Shown here piece by piece: positions 35,433 to 44,491 of a stretch of DNA of 64,000 bases. The notes beneath the pieces were generated by a model. That model was not told the origin of the DNA. It saw nothing but the letters and a program-made list of their open reading frames with translations, and made no database searches. Source of the DNA: Amycolatopsis deserti. GTDB lineage: Bacteria; Actinomycetota; Actinomycetes; Mycobacteriales; Pseudonocardiaceae. Position 1 is the stretch's first letter, and each line of letters opens with the position of its first letter. The stretch lies in NCBI RefSeq assembly GCF_014653945.1, contig NZ_BNAU01000001.1:806001-870000 (forward strand), in the 5' to 3' direction. Made by a program: the position numbers and the translations under genes.

Positions 35433-36335
35433 TCAGGCCTCCTCGATGACGAGCGGAGCGGGCTTGAAGTCCTGCAGTTGACCGGCGTAGTCGCCGGCGA
35501 ACAGGTCGGCGACGCCCTTGGCGGTCCAACCGTCGGCGTGGAACTTCTCGGCCACCTCATCCGGATGTGTCCACAACGCGATCCGATCCCCGCCGGCCGC
35601 GATCGCCTGCCCGGTGACGCCGTCGGACTCCTTCGACGCGAGGTAGACGATCACCGGCGCCACGTCGTCCGGGCTGCCCAGGCCCTTGCGGCGCGCGGCC
35701 TCGGGAATCGGCTCGCCCGCTTCCGCCTTGGCGACCAGCTCGCCAAGACCGGGGATGGTCGCGACCATCCGAGTGAGCGCGGTGGGCACGATCGCGTTGA
35801 CCGTCACGCCCATCTTCGCGTGCTCGACGGCCCAGGTGCGCATCATCGCGACGATCGCGCCCTTCGACGCCGAGTAGGCGGTCTGACCGAAGCTCGCCCG
35901 CTGTCCGGCGGGGGACCCGACCAGGATCAGGCGGCCGCCTTCACCCTGCTCCCGGAACTGCCTGACTGCGGCGCGACCGCAGGTGAAGGTTCCGCGCAGG
36001 TGGCTGTTGACCACCAGGTCGAAGTCCTCGTCGGTGGTGTTGCGGAGAGTCTTGTCGCGCAACGCGCCGGCGTTGGTCACCATCACGTCGAGGCGGCCGA
36101 ACTCCTCGACCGCGCGCCGAACGAGGCGATCGGCCATCTCGCTGCCGCCGACGGCGCCCACTTCGGCGACCGCGCGGCCGCCGGAGCCAGTGATCGTCTT
36201 GACCGTGTCCTCGGCGACGTCGGCGTCCAGGTCGTTGACCACGACCGCGGCGCCGGCCGCGGCGAGTGCACGGGCGTAGGACCGGCCCAGGCCGCGGGCC
36301 GATCCGGTGACCACGGCAACCCTGCCGTCGAGCAT
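35433..36335 (-). CDS. SDR-family (3R)-hydroxyacyl-CoA dehydrogenase-like protein
   Basis: 300 residues. Cofactor motif TGSARGLG (10-17), TNAG (87-90), Ser141, Tyr154 and Lys158 intact. The ~45-residue C-terminal extension (DEVAEKFHADGW ... LFAGDYAGQLQ) and the opening GRVAVVTGSARGLGRSYA recall the dehydrogenase half of HSD17B4/MFE-2-type proteins. AAGGAGG before ATG 36335. It precedes the MaoC gene with no gap. A CTACGTCG-type dyad lies 131-148 bases upstream, nearly the same spacing as at the kinase operon. Confidence 0.87.
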   Translation of the reverse strand: MLDGRVAVVTGSARGLGRSYARALAAAGAAVVVNDLDADVAEDTVKTITGSGGRAVAEVGAVGGSEMADRLVRRAVEEFGRLDVMVTNAGALRDKTLRNTTDEDFDLVVNSHLRGTFTCGRAAVRQFREQGEGGRLILVGSPAGQRASFGQTAYSASKGAIVAMMRTWAVEHAKMGVTVNAIVPTALTRMVATIPGLGELVAKAEAGEPIPEAARRKGLGSPDDVAPVIVYLASKESDGVTGQAIAAGGDRIALWTHPDEVAEKFHADGWTAKGVADLFAGDYAGQLQDFKPAPLVIEEA

Positions 36336-36465
36336 GTGTCCTCCTTGAGACGACGCGGTGTGCGCCGGTTCGCGTTCTGTGCGATCAGTCTTGACGGTAG
36401 GAGCTGGGCGCGCCCGGCGGATGCCGCCGATGACTGCTTCCACGCCAGCTTCTGTCCTGCCGCGT

Positions 36466-36483
36466 CTACGTCGCATGTCGTAG
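36466..36483. promoter_or_regulatory. CTACGTC-N4-GTCGTAG dyad upstream of the SDR/MaoC operon
   Basis: CTACGTCGCATGTCGTAG: five-base arms CTACG/CGTAG with symmetric inner positions, 131 bases upstream of the SDR start. It has the same outer arms as the 23847 palindrome and a similar distance to the start codon. Likely the same regulator. Confidence 0.55.
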
Positions 36484-36506
36484 GGACCGCGACTCCGAAG
36501 AGGCCG

Positions 36507-36923
36507 TCATGGTCGGTTGTGGACGGTTTGCTGCGTCCGGTGCAGAGCCGCGACGAGTTCGGCCGGTTCGACGTCCTTGTGCAGGAAACCCGCGGCACCG
36601 CGGGACAGCGCGGCGTCGATCCGTTCCTGGCTGCCGAAACTGGTGAGGATGAACACCCGGACGTCCGGGTACCGGCGCCGGATTCGGCCCGTCGCGGTCA
36701 CGCCGTCCATGTTGGGCATGACCAGGTCGAGCAAAACGACATCGGGCAGGTCATTCCGTGCGGCCATGAGGTCCAACTGGTTCAGGGCCTGCCTGCCGTC
36801 GGCGGCCTCGCCCGCGACCGTGATGCCCAGGACTTCGAGGTAGGCCCTGATGGCACGCCGGACTCCCGCGTGGTCGTCGACGACGAGAACGCGAAGCGAT
36901 GCCGGCCTTGCGTCACGGGTCAT
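36507..36923 (-). CDS. Orphan response-regulator receiver domain without output domain
   Basis: 138 residues, receiver only. Asp16/Asp17, phosphoacceptor Asp66 (VVLLDLVMP) and Lys in FLHKDV are present, so phosphorylation should be possible. It aligns closely with the receiver of the NarL-type regulator at 21440 (shared VDDHAxVRRxIRAYLEVL and LPDVVLLDL), but the frame ends after ALHRTQQTVHNRP and the HTH is absent. ATG 36923 with GGAGG upstream. It may be a phosphate sink or connector for the kinase at 22108, or a truncated paralogue. Confidence 0.85.
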   Translation of the reverse strand: MTRDARPASLRVLVVDDHAGVRRAIRAYLEVLGITVAGEAADGRQALNQLDLMAARNDLPDVVLLDLVMPNMDGVTATGRIRRRYPDVRVFILTSFGSQERIDAALSRGAAGFLHKDVEPAELVAALHRTQQTVHNRP

Positions 36924-37030
36924 GGTCGAACCTCCGGTGGGTGGCGCGAGCTGCGTGCCTCCACCAGCATGCACAACCACCGACCCGGCGTCACCAGGAA
37001 ACCACGCAGTTCGGGCCCGCCGGGCCGAAT

Positions 37031-37051
37031 CTACGTCATTTGTCACGGTAG
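37031..37051. promoter_or_regulatory. CTACGTCA-type motif between the orphan receiver and the amidohydrolase
   Basis: CTACGTCATTTGTCA followed by CGGTAG, giving a CTAC/GTAG outer dyad with a longer spacing than at 23847. It lies 108 bases from the minus-strand receiver start and 110 bases from the plus-strand amidohydrolase start, so it can serve both directions. It shares the CTACGTCATTTG core with 11085. Confidence 0.55.
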
Positions 37052-37160
37052 CGCTGGGGTTCACAGCCGGGTCGGCTCGGTCAATGAACAGTGTCTCCGG
37101 GCCACCGTGCCTCCCTACGATCGAACACGGATTCAGAACGACTCGACGAGGAGCGCCGAA

Positions 37161-38042
37161 ATGGATACCAGCCGGTTGACCGCGATCGACGTGCACACTC
37201 ACGTCCTCGCCTCGGTCACGGAAAAGGAGCGCACCGGAACGGCGTCCGACTCGCTGGCCAAGGTGTTCGGATCGATTCCCGAGCTGACCGTCCCGGAACT
37301 GGCGGAGTACTACCGGGAACGGAACATGGCGGCCGTGGTGTTCACCGTCGACTCGATCACGCGGACCGGCAACGAGTCCCGGGTGTCTAATGAGGAGATC
37401 GCGGAGCAGTCGGCCGAGTACCCGGACACCCTGATCCCCTTCGCCAGCGTCGATCCGGGACGTGGCGCGGCCGCCGTCCGGATCGCCCGGCGCCTGATCG
37501 AGGACCACGGGGTGCGGGGATTCAAGTTTCATCCCAGCGATCAGGGTTTCTTCCCGAACGACCCGGCGGCGTACCCGCTCTACGAGGTCATCGCGGAAGC
37601 CGGGCTGCCCGCGCTGTTCCACAGCGGACAGACCGGTGTCGGCGCGGGTCAGCGTGGCGGTGGTGGCATCCGGTTGAAGTACTCGAACCCGATGCACCTC
37701 GACGACGTCGCGGTCGACTTCCCGGACATGCCGATCATCATCGCGCACCCGTCCGTTCCGTGGCAGGACGAGGCGCTGGCGGTGGCGGGACACAAGCCGC
37801 AGGTCTACATCGACCTGTCCGGGTGGTCCCCGAAGTACTTCCCGCCGCAGCTGGTTGCTCAGGCGAACTCGCTGCTGAAGACCAAGGTCCTGTTCGGATC
37901 CGACTTCCCGGCGCTCACGCCCGACAGGTGGCTCTCCGACTTCGCGAAGCTGGACCTCAAGGACGAGGTCCGCCCGTTGATCCTCAAGGAGAACGCCCTC
38001 CGGCTGTTCGGTCTGGTTGAGCCGAAGACCGAGGAGAGCTGA
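37161..38042 (+). CDS. Amidohydrolase-2 family metal-dependent hydrolase or decarboxylase
   Basis: 293 residues. N-terminal metal motif DVHTHV, GFKFHPSDQGF, the His of FHSGQTG, IIAHPSVPW, and the catalytic Asp in LFGSDFPALTP follow the order of ACMSD/gamma-resorcylate decarboxylase and LigI-like enzymes. Such enzymes decarboxylate aromatic acids or open lactones. GAGGAG upstream of ATG 37161. First gene of a plus operon with the acyl-CoA synthetase, the FDH-like protein and folP. A lactonase role like LigI is possible but not shown. Confidence 0.85.
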   Translation: MDTSRLTAIDVHTHVLASVTEKERTGTASDSLAKVFGSIPELTVPELAEYYRERNMAAVVFTVDSITRTGNESRVSNEEIAEQSAEYPDTLIPFASVDPGRGAAAVRIARRLIEDHGVRGFKFHPSDQGFFPNDPAAYPLYEVIAEAGLPALFHSGQTGVGAGQRGGGGIRLKYSNPMHLDDVAVDFPDMPIIIAHPSVPWQDEALAVAGHKPQVYIDLSGWSPKYFPPQLVAQANSLLKTKVLFGSDFPALTPDRWLSDFAKLDLKDEVRPLILKENALRLFGLVEPKTEES

Positions 38043-38046
38043 TCCG

Positions 38047-39681
38047 ATGGACGTCTCCTTCGGCACGATCTGGGAGGCCGTGGCCCGCGGCCTGCCTGAG
38101 GCCGTCGCCATTTCCGAACCGGGTCGCGATTACACCTACGCCGAGTTCGACGACCGGTCCGCGCGACTGGCCGCCGCGCTGGAGGCCGCCGGAGTGGGCG
38201 CGGACGACAAAGTGGCTTGCTACCTGTACAACGGCGCTGCCTACCTCGAGACCGTCTTCGCGGCGCTCAAGATCGGCGCCGTGCCCATCAACGCGAACTA
38301 CCGGTACACCGAGGGCGAACTGTCCTCGCTGCTCACCGACGCCGACGCCGCCGCGATCGTCTTCAGCGGTGAGCTGGCGGGCAACGTCACGCATGCGTCG
38401 CGCAACGTGGCGACCCTGCGTCTGCTGGTGCGGGTCGGGCCCGCACCCGAGGACCGGCCGGGGCCGGACGTGGCCGAACTCGAGGAGCTGCTTGCGGCGA
38501 GCGAGCCCCGGCCTGCCGAGCACCGGTTCGGGTCGGACCAGATCTTCATGTACACCGGTGGTACCACGGGCAAACCGAAGGGCGTGATCTGGCGGCAGTC
38601 CGACCTGCTGCATTCGCTCGCCATCCCGGTCTTCCGCCCGCTGGGCGTCTCGACCCTGCCGGCGACCTTGTCCGAAGCGGTCGACATCGCGATCGAGGCG
38701 CACGCCGAGGGCCGCGCTCCGGCGACGATGCCCGTCGTCCCCCTCATGCACGCTACCGGGCTGTTCAACTCGATGGGCGCGCTCCTCGTCGGCGGACGGG
38801 TCATCACCGCCCGTCGAGGAGGGCTGGATCCCCGGCACGTGTGGGAGACGGTCGCCGCTCAGCGCGTGGGAACCGTCATCGTCGCGGGCAACGCCGTCTG
38901 CCAGCCGCTGGTCGACGAACTGGTGGCGGCGGAGCAGGCGGGTACGCCGTACGACCTGAGCTCGCTGAGGTCTGTGCTCAGCTCGGGCACCAAACTGAGT
39001 GACCGCCTCAAGCGCGCCCTGCACGAACGAGCAGACGTGACGATCACCGACGCCATCGCCTCCAGCGAGGGCGGCCCGTTCGCCTTCGCGATCACCTCGT
39101 CCGTCGACGACCTGCCTGCGCGGTTCTTCCCGGTCCCCGCGACGAAGGTCATCGGCAAGGAGGACCGGGAGGTCGTGCCGGGCAGCGGCGAGACCGGTGT
39201 GCTCGCCTACAGCGGACCGATGCCGCTGGGCTACTACAAGGACAGCGCCAAGACGTCCACGACGTTCCGGACGATCGACGGGGTCCGCTACGCGATCCCC
39301 GGCGACCTGGCCGAACTGGAAGCCGACGGCGCCATCCGCTTCCTCGGCCGGGGCTCGGGGGTCATCAACACCGGCGGCGAGAAGGTGCACCCGCAGGAGG
39401 TCGAGGACGCTCTGCTGTCCCACCCCGACGTCACCGACAGCGTGGTCGTTGGAGTTCCTGACGACACCTGGGGCGAGCGGGTGGCCGCCGTGGTGGCCAC
39501 CTCGAACGAGACGCTCACTGAACAGGATCTTCAGGCGTGGGTTCGCCGGACGCTCGCCGGCTACAAGGTGCCCCGGAGCGTGGTTCTGCTGCCGAAGCTG
39601 CCCCGCACGCCGACCGGGAAGCTGGAGGTGCCGTGGGCCAAGGACACCATCCAGAACGCGGCGGGATCGGACGCGCGATGA
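38047..39681 (+). CDS. AMP-dependent acyl-CoA synthetase
   Basis: 544 residues, ANL family. MYTGGTTGKPKGVIW is the phosphate loop; ITDAIASSEGG stands where the usual adenine motif sits; GRGSGVINTGGEKVHPQEVE is the hinge, and the catalytic Lys is in PRTPTGKLEVPW. It starts four bases after the amidohydrolase stop and overlaps the FDH-like start as ATGA. It activates an acid to CoA, plausibly a phenylpropanoid or fatty-type side chain used by the MaoC/SDR pair across the divergent promoter. Confidence 0.88.
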   Translation: MDVSFGTIWEAVARGLPEAVAISEPGRDYTYAEFDDRSARLAAALEAAGVGADDKVACYLYNGAAYLETVFAALKIGAVPINANYRYTEGELSSLLTDADAAAIVFSGELAGNVTHASRNVATLRLLVRVGPAPEDRPGPDVAELEELLAASEPRPAEHRFGSDQIFMYTGGTTGKPKGVIWRQSDLLHSLAIPVFRPLGVSTLPATLSEAVDIAIEAHAEGRAPATMPVVPLMHATGLFNSMGALLVGGRVITARRGGLDPRHVWETVAAQRVGTVIVAGNAVCQPLVDELVAAEQAGTPYDLSSLRSVLSSGTKLSDRLKRALHERADVTITDAIASSEGGPFAFAITSSVDDLPARFFPVPATKVIGKEDREVVPGSGETGVLAYSGPMPLGYYKDSAKTSTTFRTIDGVRYAIPGDLAELEADGAIRFLGRGSGVINTGGEKVHPQEVEDALLSHPDVTDSVVVGVPDDTWGERVAAVVATSNETLTEQDLQAWVRRTLAGYKVPRSVVLLPKLPRTPTGKLEVPWAKDTIQNAAGSDAR

Positions 39682-41975
39682 GGGGGCCCGACGGGGAAAT
39701 CGACGAGGCCGAACTCCGGGTCGGTGAAGTTCACGACCACGCGGCGGGAATGACCGCGGTCGGGGTGTCGCTCAAGCGCGCTTACGAGCAGATGGGCGTG
39801 GCCCGGACCGTGATGACGTTGCCGTTGCTGAACCAGCGGCACGGGTTCGACTGCCCGGGGTGCGCGTGGCCGGAGTCGCAGGGACGGCGTAAGCCGGCGG
39901 AGTTCTGCGAGAACGGCGCCAAAGCCGTGGCGGAGGAGGCCACCACCCGCCGGGTGACGCGGGAGTTCTTCGCCGCGCACCCGATCGCGGAGCTGGCGAC
40001 GAAGACGGACTACTGGCTGGGGCAGCAGGGGCGGCTGACCGAGCCGATGGTCCTCCGGCCGGGTGGCACGCACTACGAGCCGATCTCGTGGGAAGCGGCC
40101 TTCGCGCTGATGGCCGGTGAGCTCAACGCGATGACATCGCCGGACGAAGCCCTGTTCTACACCTCGGGCCGCACGAGCAACGAGGCCGCGTTCCTGTATC
40201 AGTTGTTCGGGCGCAGCCTGGGCACGAACAACCTGCCGGACTGCTCGAACATGTGCCACGAGTCCTCCGGGGCCGCGCTCACCGAGACCATCGGTATCGG
40301 CAAGGGCTCGGTGAGCCTGGCCGACCTGCACGGGGCGGACCTGATCCTGGTCGTGGGCCAGAACCCGGGCACGAACCACCCGCGGATGCTGTCGGCACTG
40401 GAAGAGGCCAAACGGGGTGGTGCGTCGATCATCTCGGTGAACCCGCTGCCCGAGGCCGGCCTGATGCGGTTCAAGGACCCGCAGGGCGTCCGCGGTGTGC
40501 TCGGCGGGGGGACGGCGCTGACGGACGTGTTCTGCCAGATCCGCCTGGGCGGCGACCTCGCGTTCTTCAAGGCGATCGCGGCCCGGTTGTTCGCGCTGGA
40601 GGAGCAGGCACCGGGCACGGTGCTGGACCGGGAGTTCCTGGACCGGCACACGCACGGGTTCGACCCTTATCGCGTCCAGGCTCGCGACGTCGACGAGAAG
40701 GAGTTGCTGGCGGCCACCGGGCTGACTTCGGAGTTGCTGGACGAGGTCGCCGTGCGATTCGCGCGGGCCGAGCGGATCGTGTTGTGCTGGGCGATGGGCC
40801 TGACGCAGCACAAGCACTCGGTGCCCACGATCCGCAAGGCCGTGAACCTGCTGTTGCTGCGCGGCATGATCGGCAAACCCGGCGCCGGGGTGTGCCCGGT
40901 GCGCGGCCACTCCAACGTCCAGGGCGACCGCACCATGGGCATCTGCGAGAAGATGCCGGAGTCCTTCCTCGCCGCGCTGGACGCCGAGTTCGGCATCACC
41001 TCGCCGCGCAAACACGGCTACGACACCGTCGACGGCATCCGCGCCATGGCGCGAGGCGAGATCCGGGTCTTCATGGGCATGGGCGGCAACTTCGCCCGCG
41101 CGACGCCCGACACCCAGGTCACCGAGGCCGCGCTGCGCCGGTGCCTGCTCACCGTCCAGGTGTCCACCAAGCTGAACCGCTCGCACCTCGCCACCGGGGA
41201 CACCGCGCTGATCCTGCCCACCCTCGGCCGCACCGAACGGGACCCGTCCGGGTTCGTCACCGTCGAGGACTCGATGTCGGTGGTGCACCGCTCCCGTGGC
41301 CGCCTGCGCCCGGCGAGCGGGCACCTGCTGTCCGAGCCCGTCATCGTGTGCCGGCTGGCCCGCGCCACTCTCGGCGCCGGTCATCCGGGGCCCTGGGAGG
41401 AGTTCGAAACCGGCTACGACCGCGTTCGCGAAGCGATCGCGCGCGTCGTGCCCGGGTGCGAGGACTACAACACCCGTGTCCGTGGACGAAACGGCTTCGT
41501 GCTGCCACACCCGCCCCGGGACTCCCGGGAATTCCCCACCACCACCGGCAAGGCGCACCTGACGGTCAACGAGCTGACCTACCCCCGGGTACCCGAAGGG
41601 CGGCTGCTCCTGCAGACCCTGCGCAGCCACGACCAGTACAACACCACCATCTACGGGTTGTCCGACCGCTACCGGGGCATCGAGAACGCCCGGCGCGTGG
41701 TCATGGTCCACCCCGGCGACCTCGGACAGCTCGGCCTGCGCGACGGGCAGACGGTGGACCTCGTCAGCGAATGGACAGACGGCACCGAACGCCGGGTCAC
41801 GGCCTTCCGTGTGGTCGCCTATCCCACGGCACGAGGCTGCGCGGCCGCCTACTACCCCGAAACCAACCCCCTCGTCCCACTGGACTCCGTCGCCGACACC
41901 TCCAACACCCCGGCCTCCAAGTCGGTGGTCGTGCGTCTGGAACCAGCGGCCGGACCGTTCCGGGAGAACCCATGA
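39678..41975 (+). CDS. Molybdopterin formate dehydrogenase-like oxidoreductase (FdhF/YdeP family)
   Basis: 765 residues of the molybdopterin oxidoreductase superfamily, without an N-terminal Fe-S leader of NarG/FdhG size. DCPGCAWPE supplies Cys residues near the start, NLPDCSNMCHESSG is the Mo/MGD-pterin region with Cys rather than selenocysteine, and the C-terminal MGD-binding domain (LTVNELTYPR ... HDQYNTTIYG) is complete. Homologues are annotated as formate dehydrogenase alpha or as YdeP acid-resistance proteins. Next to folP in a C1 regulon, oxidising PurU-derived formate is the simplest role; inference. No partner subunit gene is adjacent. Confidence 0.82.
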   Translation: MRGPDGEIDEAELRVGEVHDHAAGMTAVGVSLKRAYEQMGVARTVMTLPLLNQRHGFDCPGCAWPESQGRRKPAEFCENGAKAVAEEATTRRVTREFFAAHPIAELATKTDYWLGQQGRLTEPMVLRPGGTHYEPISWEAAFALMAGELNAMTSPDEALFYTSGRTSNEAAFLYQLFGRSLGTNNLPDCSNMCHESSGAALTETIGIGKGSVSLADLHGADLILVVGQNPGTNHPRMLSALEEAKRGGASIISVNPLPEAGLMRFKDPQGVRGVLGGGTALTDVFCQIRLGGDLAFFKAIAARLFALEEQAPGTVLDREFLDRHTHGFDPYRVQARDVDEKELLAATGLTSELLDEVAVRFARAERIVLCWAMGLTQHKHSVPTIRKAVNLLLLRGMIGKPGAGVCPVRGHSNVQGDRTMGICEKMPESFLAALDAEFGITSPRKHGYDTVDGIRAMARGEIRVFMGMGGNFARATPDTQVTEAALRRCLLTVQVSTKLNRSHLATGDTALILPTLGRTERDPSGFVTVEDSMSVVHRSRGRLRPASGHLLSEPVIVCRLARATLGAGHPGPWEEFETGYDRVREAIARVVPGCEDYNTRVRGRNGFVLPHPPRDSREFPTTTGKAHLTVNELTYPRVPEGRLLLQTLRSHDQYNTTIYGLSDRYRGIENARRVVMVHPGDLGQLGLRDGQTVDLVSEWTDGTERRVTAFRVVAYPTARGCAAAYYPETNPLVPLDSVADTSNTPASKSVVVRLEPAAGPFRENP

Positions 41976-42820
41976 CCCTCCACTCGTCGCTGCCGCGGCT
42001 GCTGACCGACGGCAGCCGGCCGACTCCGGTGCGGTCCGATCCCCGCCCGCTGAAGGTCATGGGCATCCTCAACGCCACGCCCGACTCCTTCTGGCAGGGC
42101 AGTCGTTACCCGGCGGTCGGACGGGCGATCGAGGCGGGGGAGGAGATGTTCGCTCTCGGTGCCTGGGCGGTCGACATCGGCGGCGAGTCGACCCGCCCCG
42201 GTGCGGCGCCGGTGTCCCCGGCCGAGGAGCTGGAGCGGATCGCGCCGATCGTGGCGGCGCTGGCCGGCCGTGGCCGGGTCTCCGTGGACACGCGGCACGC
42301 CGAGGTCGCCGAGGAGGCCGTCCGGCTGGGCGCCTCGATCATCAACGACGTGTCGGGCTCCCTGTGCCCGGTGGCGGCGCGGACGGGCGCCGGATACGTT
42401 GGCATGCACTCCCACACCGTTCCGGTGTCAGTCGACGGGAACCCGGTCTACGACGACGTCCACGCGGAGGTCGCCGCCCACCTCTCGGCGATCGCCGCCG
42501 AGGCACGGCAGGAGGGCGTCGGGGACTTGTGGATCGATCCCGGCATCGGGTTCGGCAAGTCCGTCGAGGACAACCTGGAACTACTGCGCCGGCTTCGCGA
42601 ATTGTCGTCCCTCGGTGTCCCGGTGCTGGTCGGTGTCAGCCGGAAGTCCTTCATCGGCAGGATCACCGGCCGCGACGTCGGCGACCGCCTCGCGGGTTCA
42701 CTCGCCCTGATCGCGCCGGCCTGGACGGCCGGCGTCGACGTCATCCGCGTCCACGACGTCGAGGCGACGCTGGACACGATCGCGATGCTGGACGCCGTCT
42801 GGGGGCGCCCGCGGACCTGA
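41972..42820 (+). CDS. folP: Dihydropteroate synthase
   Basis: 282 residues. MGILNATPDSFWQGSR, DIGGESTRPGA, NDVSGSL, DPGIGFGKSVEDN and VGVSRKSFIG are the classic DHPS motifs for pterin pyrophosphate and p-aminobenzoate. Slight departures are SFWQGS for the usual SFSDGG. ATGA overlap with the FDH-like gene. With pabB and folC elsewhere in the window it gives three folate-biosynthesis genes embedded in catabolic operons. Confidence 0.92.
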   Translation: MTLHSSLPRLLTDGSRPTPVRSDPRPLKVMGILNATPDSFWQGSRYPAVGRAIEAGEEMFALGAWAVDIGGESTRPGAAPVSPAEELERIAPIVAALAGRGRVSVDTRHAEVAEEAVRLGASIINDVSGSLCPVAARTGAGYVGMHSHTVPVSVDGNPVYDDVHAEVAAHLSAIAAEARQEGVGDLWIDPGIGFGKSVEDNLELLRRLRELSSLGVPVLVGVSRKSFIGRITGRDVGDRLAGSLALIAPAWTAGVDVIRVHDVEATLDTIAMLDAVWGRPRT

Positions 42821-42852
42821 ATCCGCCGGTCGTCCGGGCCTGGGACGAAAGT

Positions 42853-42880
42853 TCCTCCCGCCGGAGCGGATCCGGGAGGA
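42853..42880 (+). terminator. Hairpin terminator after folP (8-bp stem)
   Basis: TCCTCCCG at 42853-42860 pairs with CGGGAGGA at 42873-42880, twelve-base loop, followed by a short T-run (CCATTTT). It lies 33 bases past the folP stop and before the next gene's ribosome site, so it plausibly ends the amidohydrolase-folP transcript. Confidence 0.55.
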
Positions 42881-42951
42881 CCATTTTCGACCGGGCCACC
42901 CGACGGGGCCGCCATCCGGATCGCTGACACACAAGACAAAGGGATACAACG

Positions 42952-44424
42952 ATGTATCAAAACGGGAACTGCCCGCAGGACCGGTTCGACGTCGTCGTCG
43001 TGGGAGGTGGCGCCGCGGGTCTGCTCGCGGCCCTGGCGGTAGCCGACAGTGGTGCGACGGTTGTGCTGCTGGAGAAGAACTCCGAGGTCGGTGGGAAGAC
43101 CGTGTGGTCGGCAGGGCTGGTGACCGCGGGCGGGACGGTGGTCCAGGCCGAGCGCCGTGTCGAGGACTCCGTCGACGCGCACCGCCGGGAGATCCTCGCC
43201 CACGCCGAACGGACCGGGGTCCTGGGCATTCCCGGCGTGTCCGAAAAGCTCGGTCTGCTGATCGACAACGTCGCCGACGCGGTCGACCGGCTGGCGGCGT
43301 GCGGCGTCCGGTTCGGCGGCCCTCACCCGGAGGAAATGCACAGCGTCGCGCGCGGTCACCAGTTCGTTCCGGGAGCCCGGGCCGCGATCGCCGCGCTCGC
43401 CCAGAAAACCGCGGAAGCCGGAGTGCGCATCCGCCGGGACACCCCGGTCGACGAACTGATCACCGGTCCCACCGGATCGATCCTCGGAGTGCGGGCGGGC
43501 GGGCGCGAGATCCGCGCGAACGCGGTCATCCTGAGCGCGGGCGACTTCTCCGCGGCAGGTCCTGGGCGTCCGGCGCCCCAATTCGCCGAACACGCCTACA
43601 AGTCCTGGGCGACGGGCGACGGCCAGCACCTGGCGGCGGAAGCCGGGGGTGACCTCGTCGGTGTGGACTCGATGGTGTTCGCCGCGCTGATCACGGTCGA
43701 CGAGCCGCTCTTCTTCGCCCACCCGCACGTCCTGGCGGCCGGTGCCATCGTGGTCGACGGCACCGGGAGGCGGATCGCCAACGAAACGGTGACCTTCGGG
43801 CACGGCTACGCCGAGCGGACTCCGCACGATCTGTACCTGGTCGTCGGCGGGGACCAGCTCGCGGGCGTCGCCACGTCCGCCGACGACGGGCCGGTCGGGC
43901 GCGACGGGTGGCTGCGCACGGGCAAGAGCCATCTCGGCAACTTCGGCGGCGTGGGGTACGCCTACGTCGACGATCTCCTCGATGCGGGTCACGCGGTCCG
44001 CGGGGAATCGCTCGACCACCTCGCGGCGACGCTCGGCATGGACGCGGCCACCCTTCGCCGTGAGGCCGCCGAGATCGCGAAGGCCGTGGGCGCCGAAGAC
44101 CGGCTGGGCAGGTCCTGGAGCACGGACCCGTTCGCGAACGGCCCGTTCCTCGCCGTGGGGCCGATGCGCGGCGCCGTCGCCCTGGGGGCCGGCGGGATCC
44201 GGTGCGACGAGCGGATGCGTGCGCTCGACAGCTCCGGAGAGCCGATCGACGGCCTTTACGTCGCGGGGGACTGCGCCGACTCCGCAGGGGCCGGGTTCAT
44301 CACCGGGGGCCATGGTTACGGCCTGGGCTGGGCCTTCGCCAGCGGGCTGATCGCGGGCCGGGACGCGGCTGCGTCCACGGGCGCCTCCGCCGGCCGGCCG
44401 GCGGAGGCGGCGAACGCGGGCTGA
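42952..44424 (+). CDS. FAD-dependent oxidoreductase (fumarate reductase / ketosteroid dehydrogenase type)
   Basis: 490 residues. FAD motif VVVVGGGAAGLLAA with a downstream VVLLEKNSEVGGKT, capping domain in the middle, and the C-terminal GLYVAGDCADSAGAGFITGGHGYGLGW. The family contains fumarate reductases, 3-ketosteroid dehydrogenases and tricarballylate dehydrogenase, which remove or add hydrogens at C=C next to a carbonyl or acid. AAAGGG upstream of ATG 42952. It stands alone between two terminators. Confidence 0.85.
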   Translation: MYQNGNCPQDRFDVVVVGGGAAGLLAALAVADSGATVVLLEKNSEVGGKTVWSAGLVTAGGTVVQAERRVEDSVDAHRREILAHAERTGVLGIPGVSEKLGLLIDNVADAVDRLAACGVRFGGPHPEEMHSVARGHQFVPGARAAIAALAQKTAEAGVRIRRDTPVDELITGPTGSILGVRAGGREIRANAVILSAGDFSAAGPGRPAPQFAEHAYKSWATGDGQHLAAEAGGDLVGVDSMVFAALITVDEPLFFAHPHVLAAGAIVVDGTGRRIANETVTFGHGYAERTPHDLYLVVGGDQLAGVATSADDGPVGRDGWLRTGKSHLGNFGGVGYAYVDDLLDAGHAVRGESLDHLAATLGMDAATLRREAAEIAKAVGAEDRLGRSWSTDPFANGPFLAVGPMRGAVALGAGGIRCDERMRALDSSGEPIDGLYVAGDCADSAGAGFITGGHGYGLGWAFASGLIAGRDAAASTGASAGRPAEAANAG

Positions 44425-44433
44425 GGTGCCCGC

Positions 44434-44469
44434 CCGGGTCGGCCGTCCGGAGGAGGGCGGCCGACCCGG
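44434..44469. terminator. Bidirectional hairpin terminator (12-bp stem)
   Basis: CCGGGTCGGCCG at 44434-44445 pairs with CGGCCGACCCGG at 44458-44469 around twelve bases, between the plus-strand FAD oxidoreductase stop (44424) and the minus-strand Crp-type gene stop (44492). Confidence 0.8.
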
Positions 44470-44491
44470 CGCCCGGGGAGCCGGATTGGGG

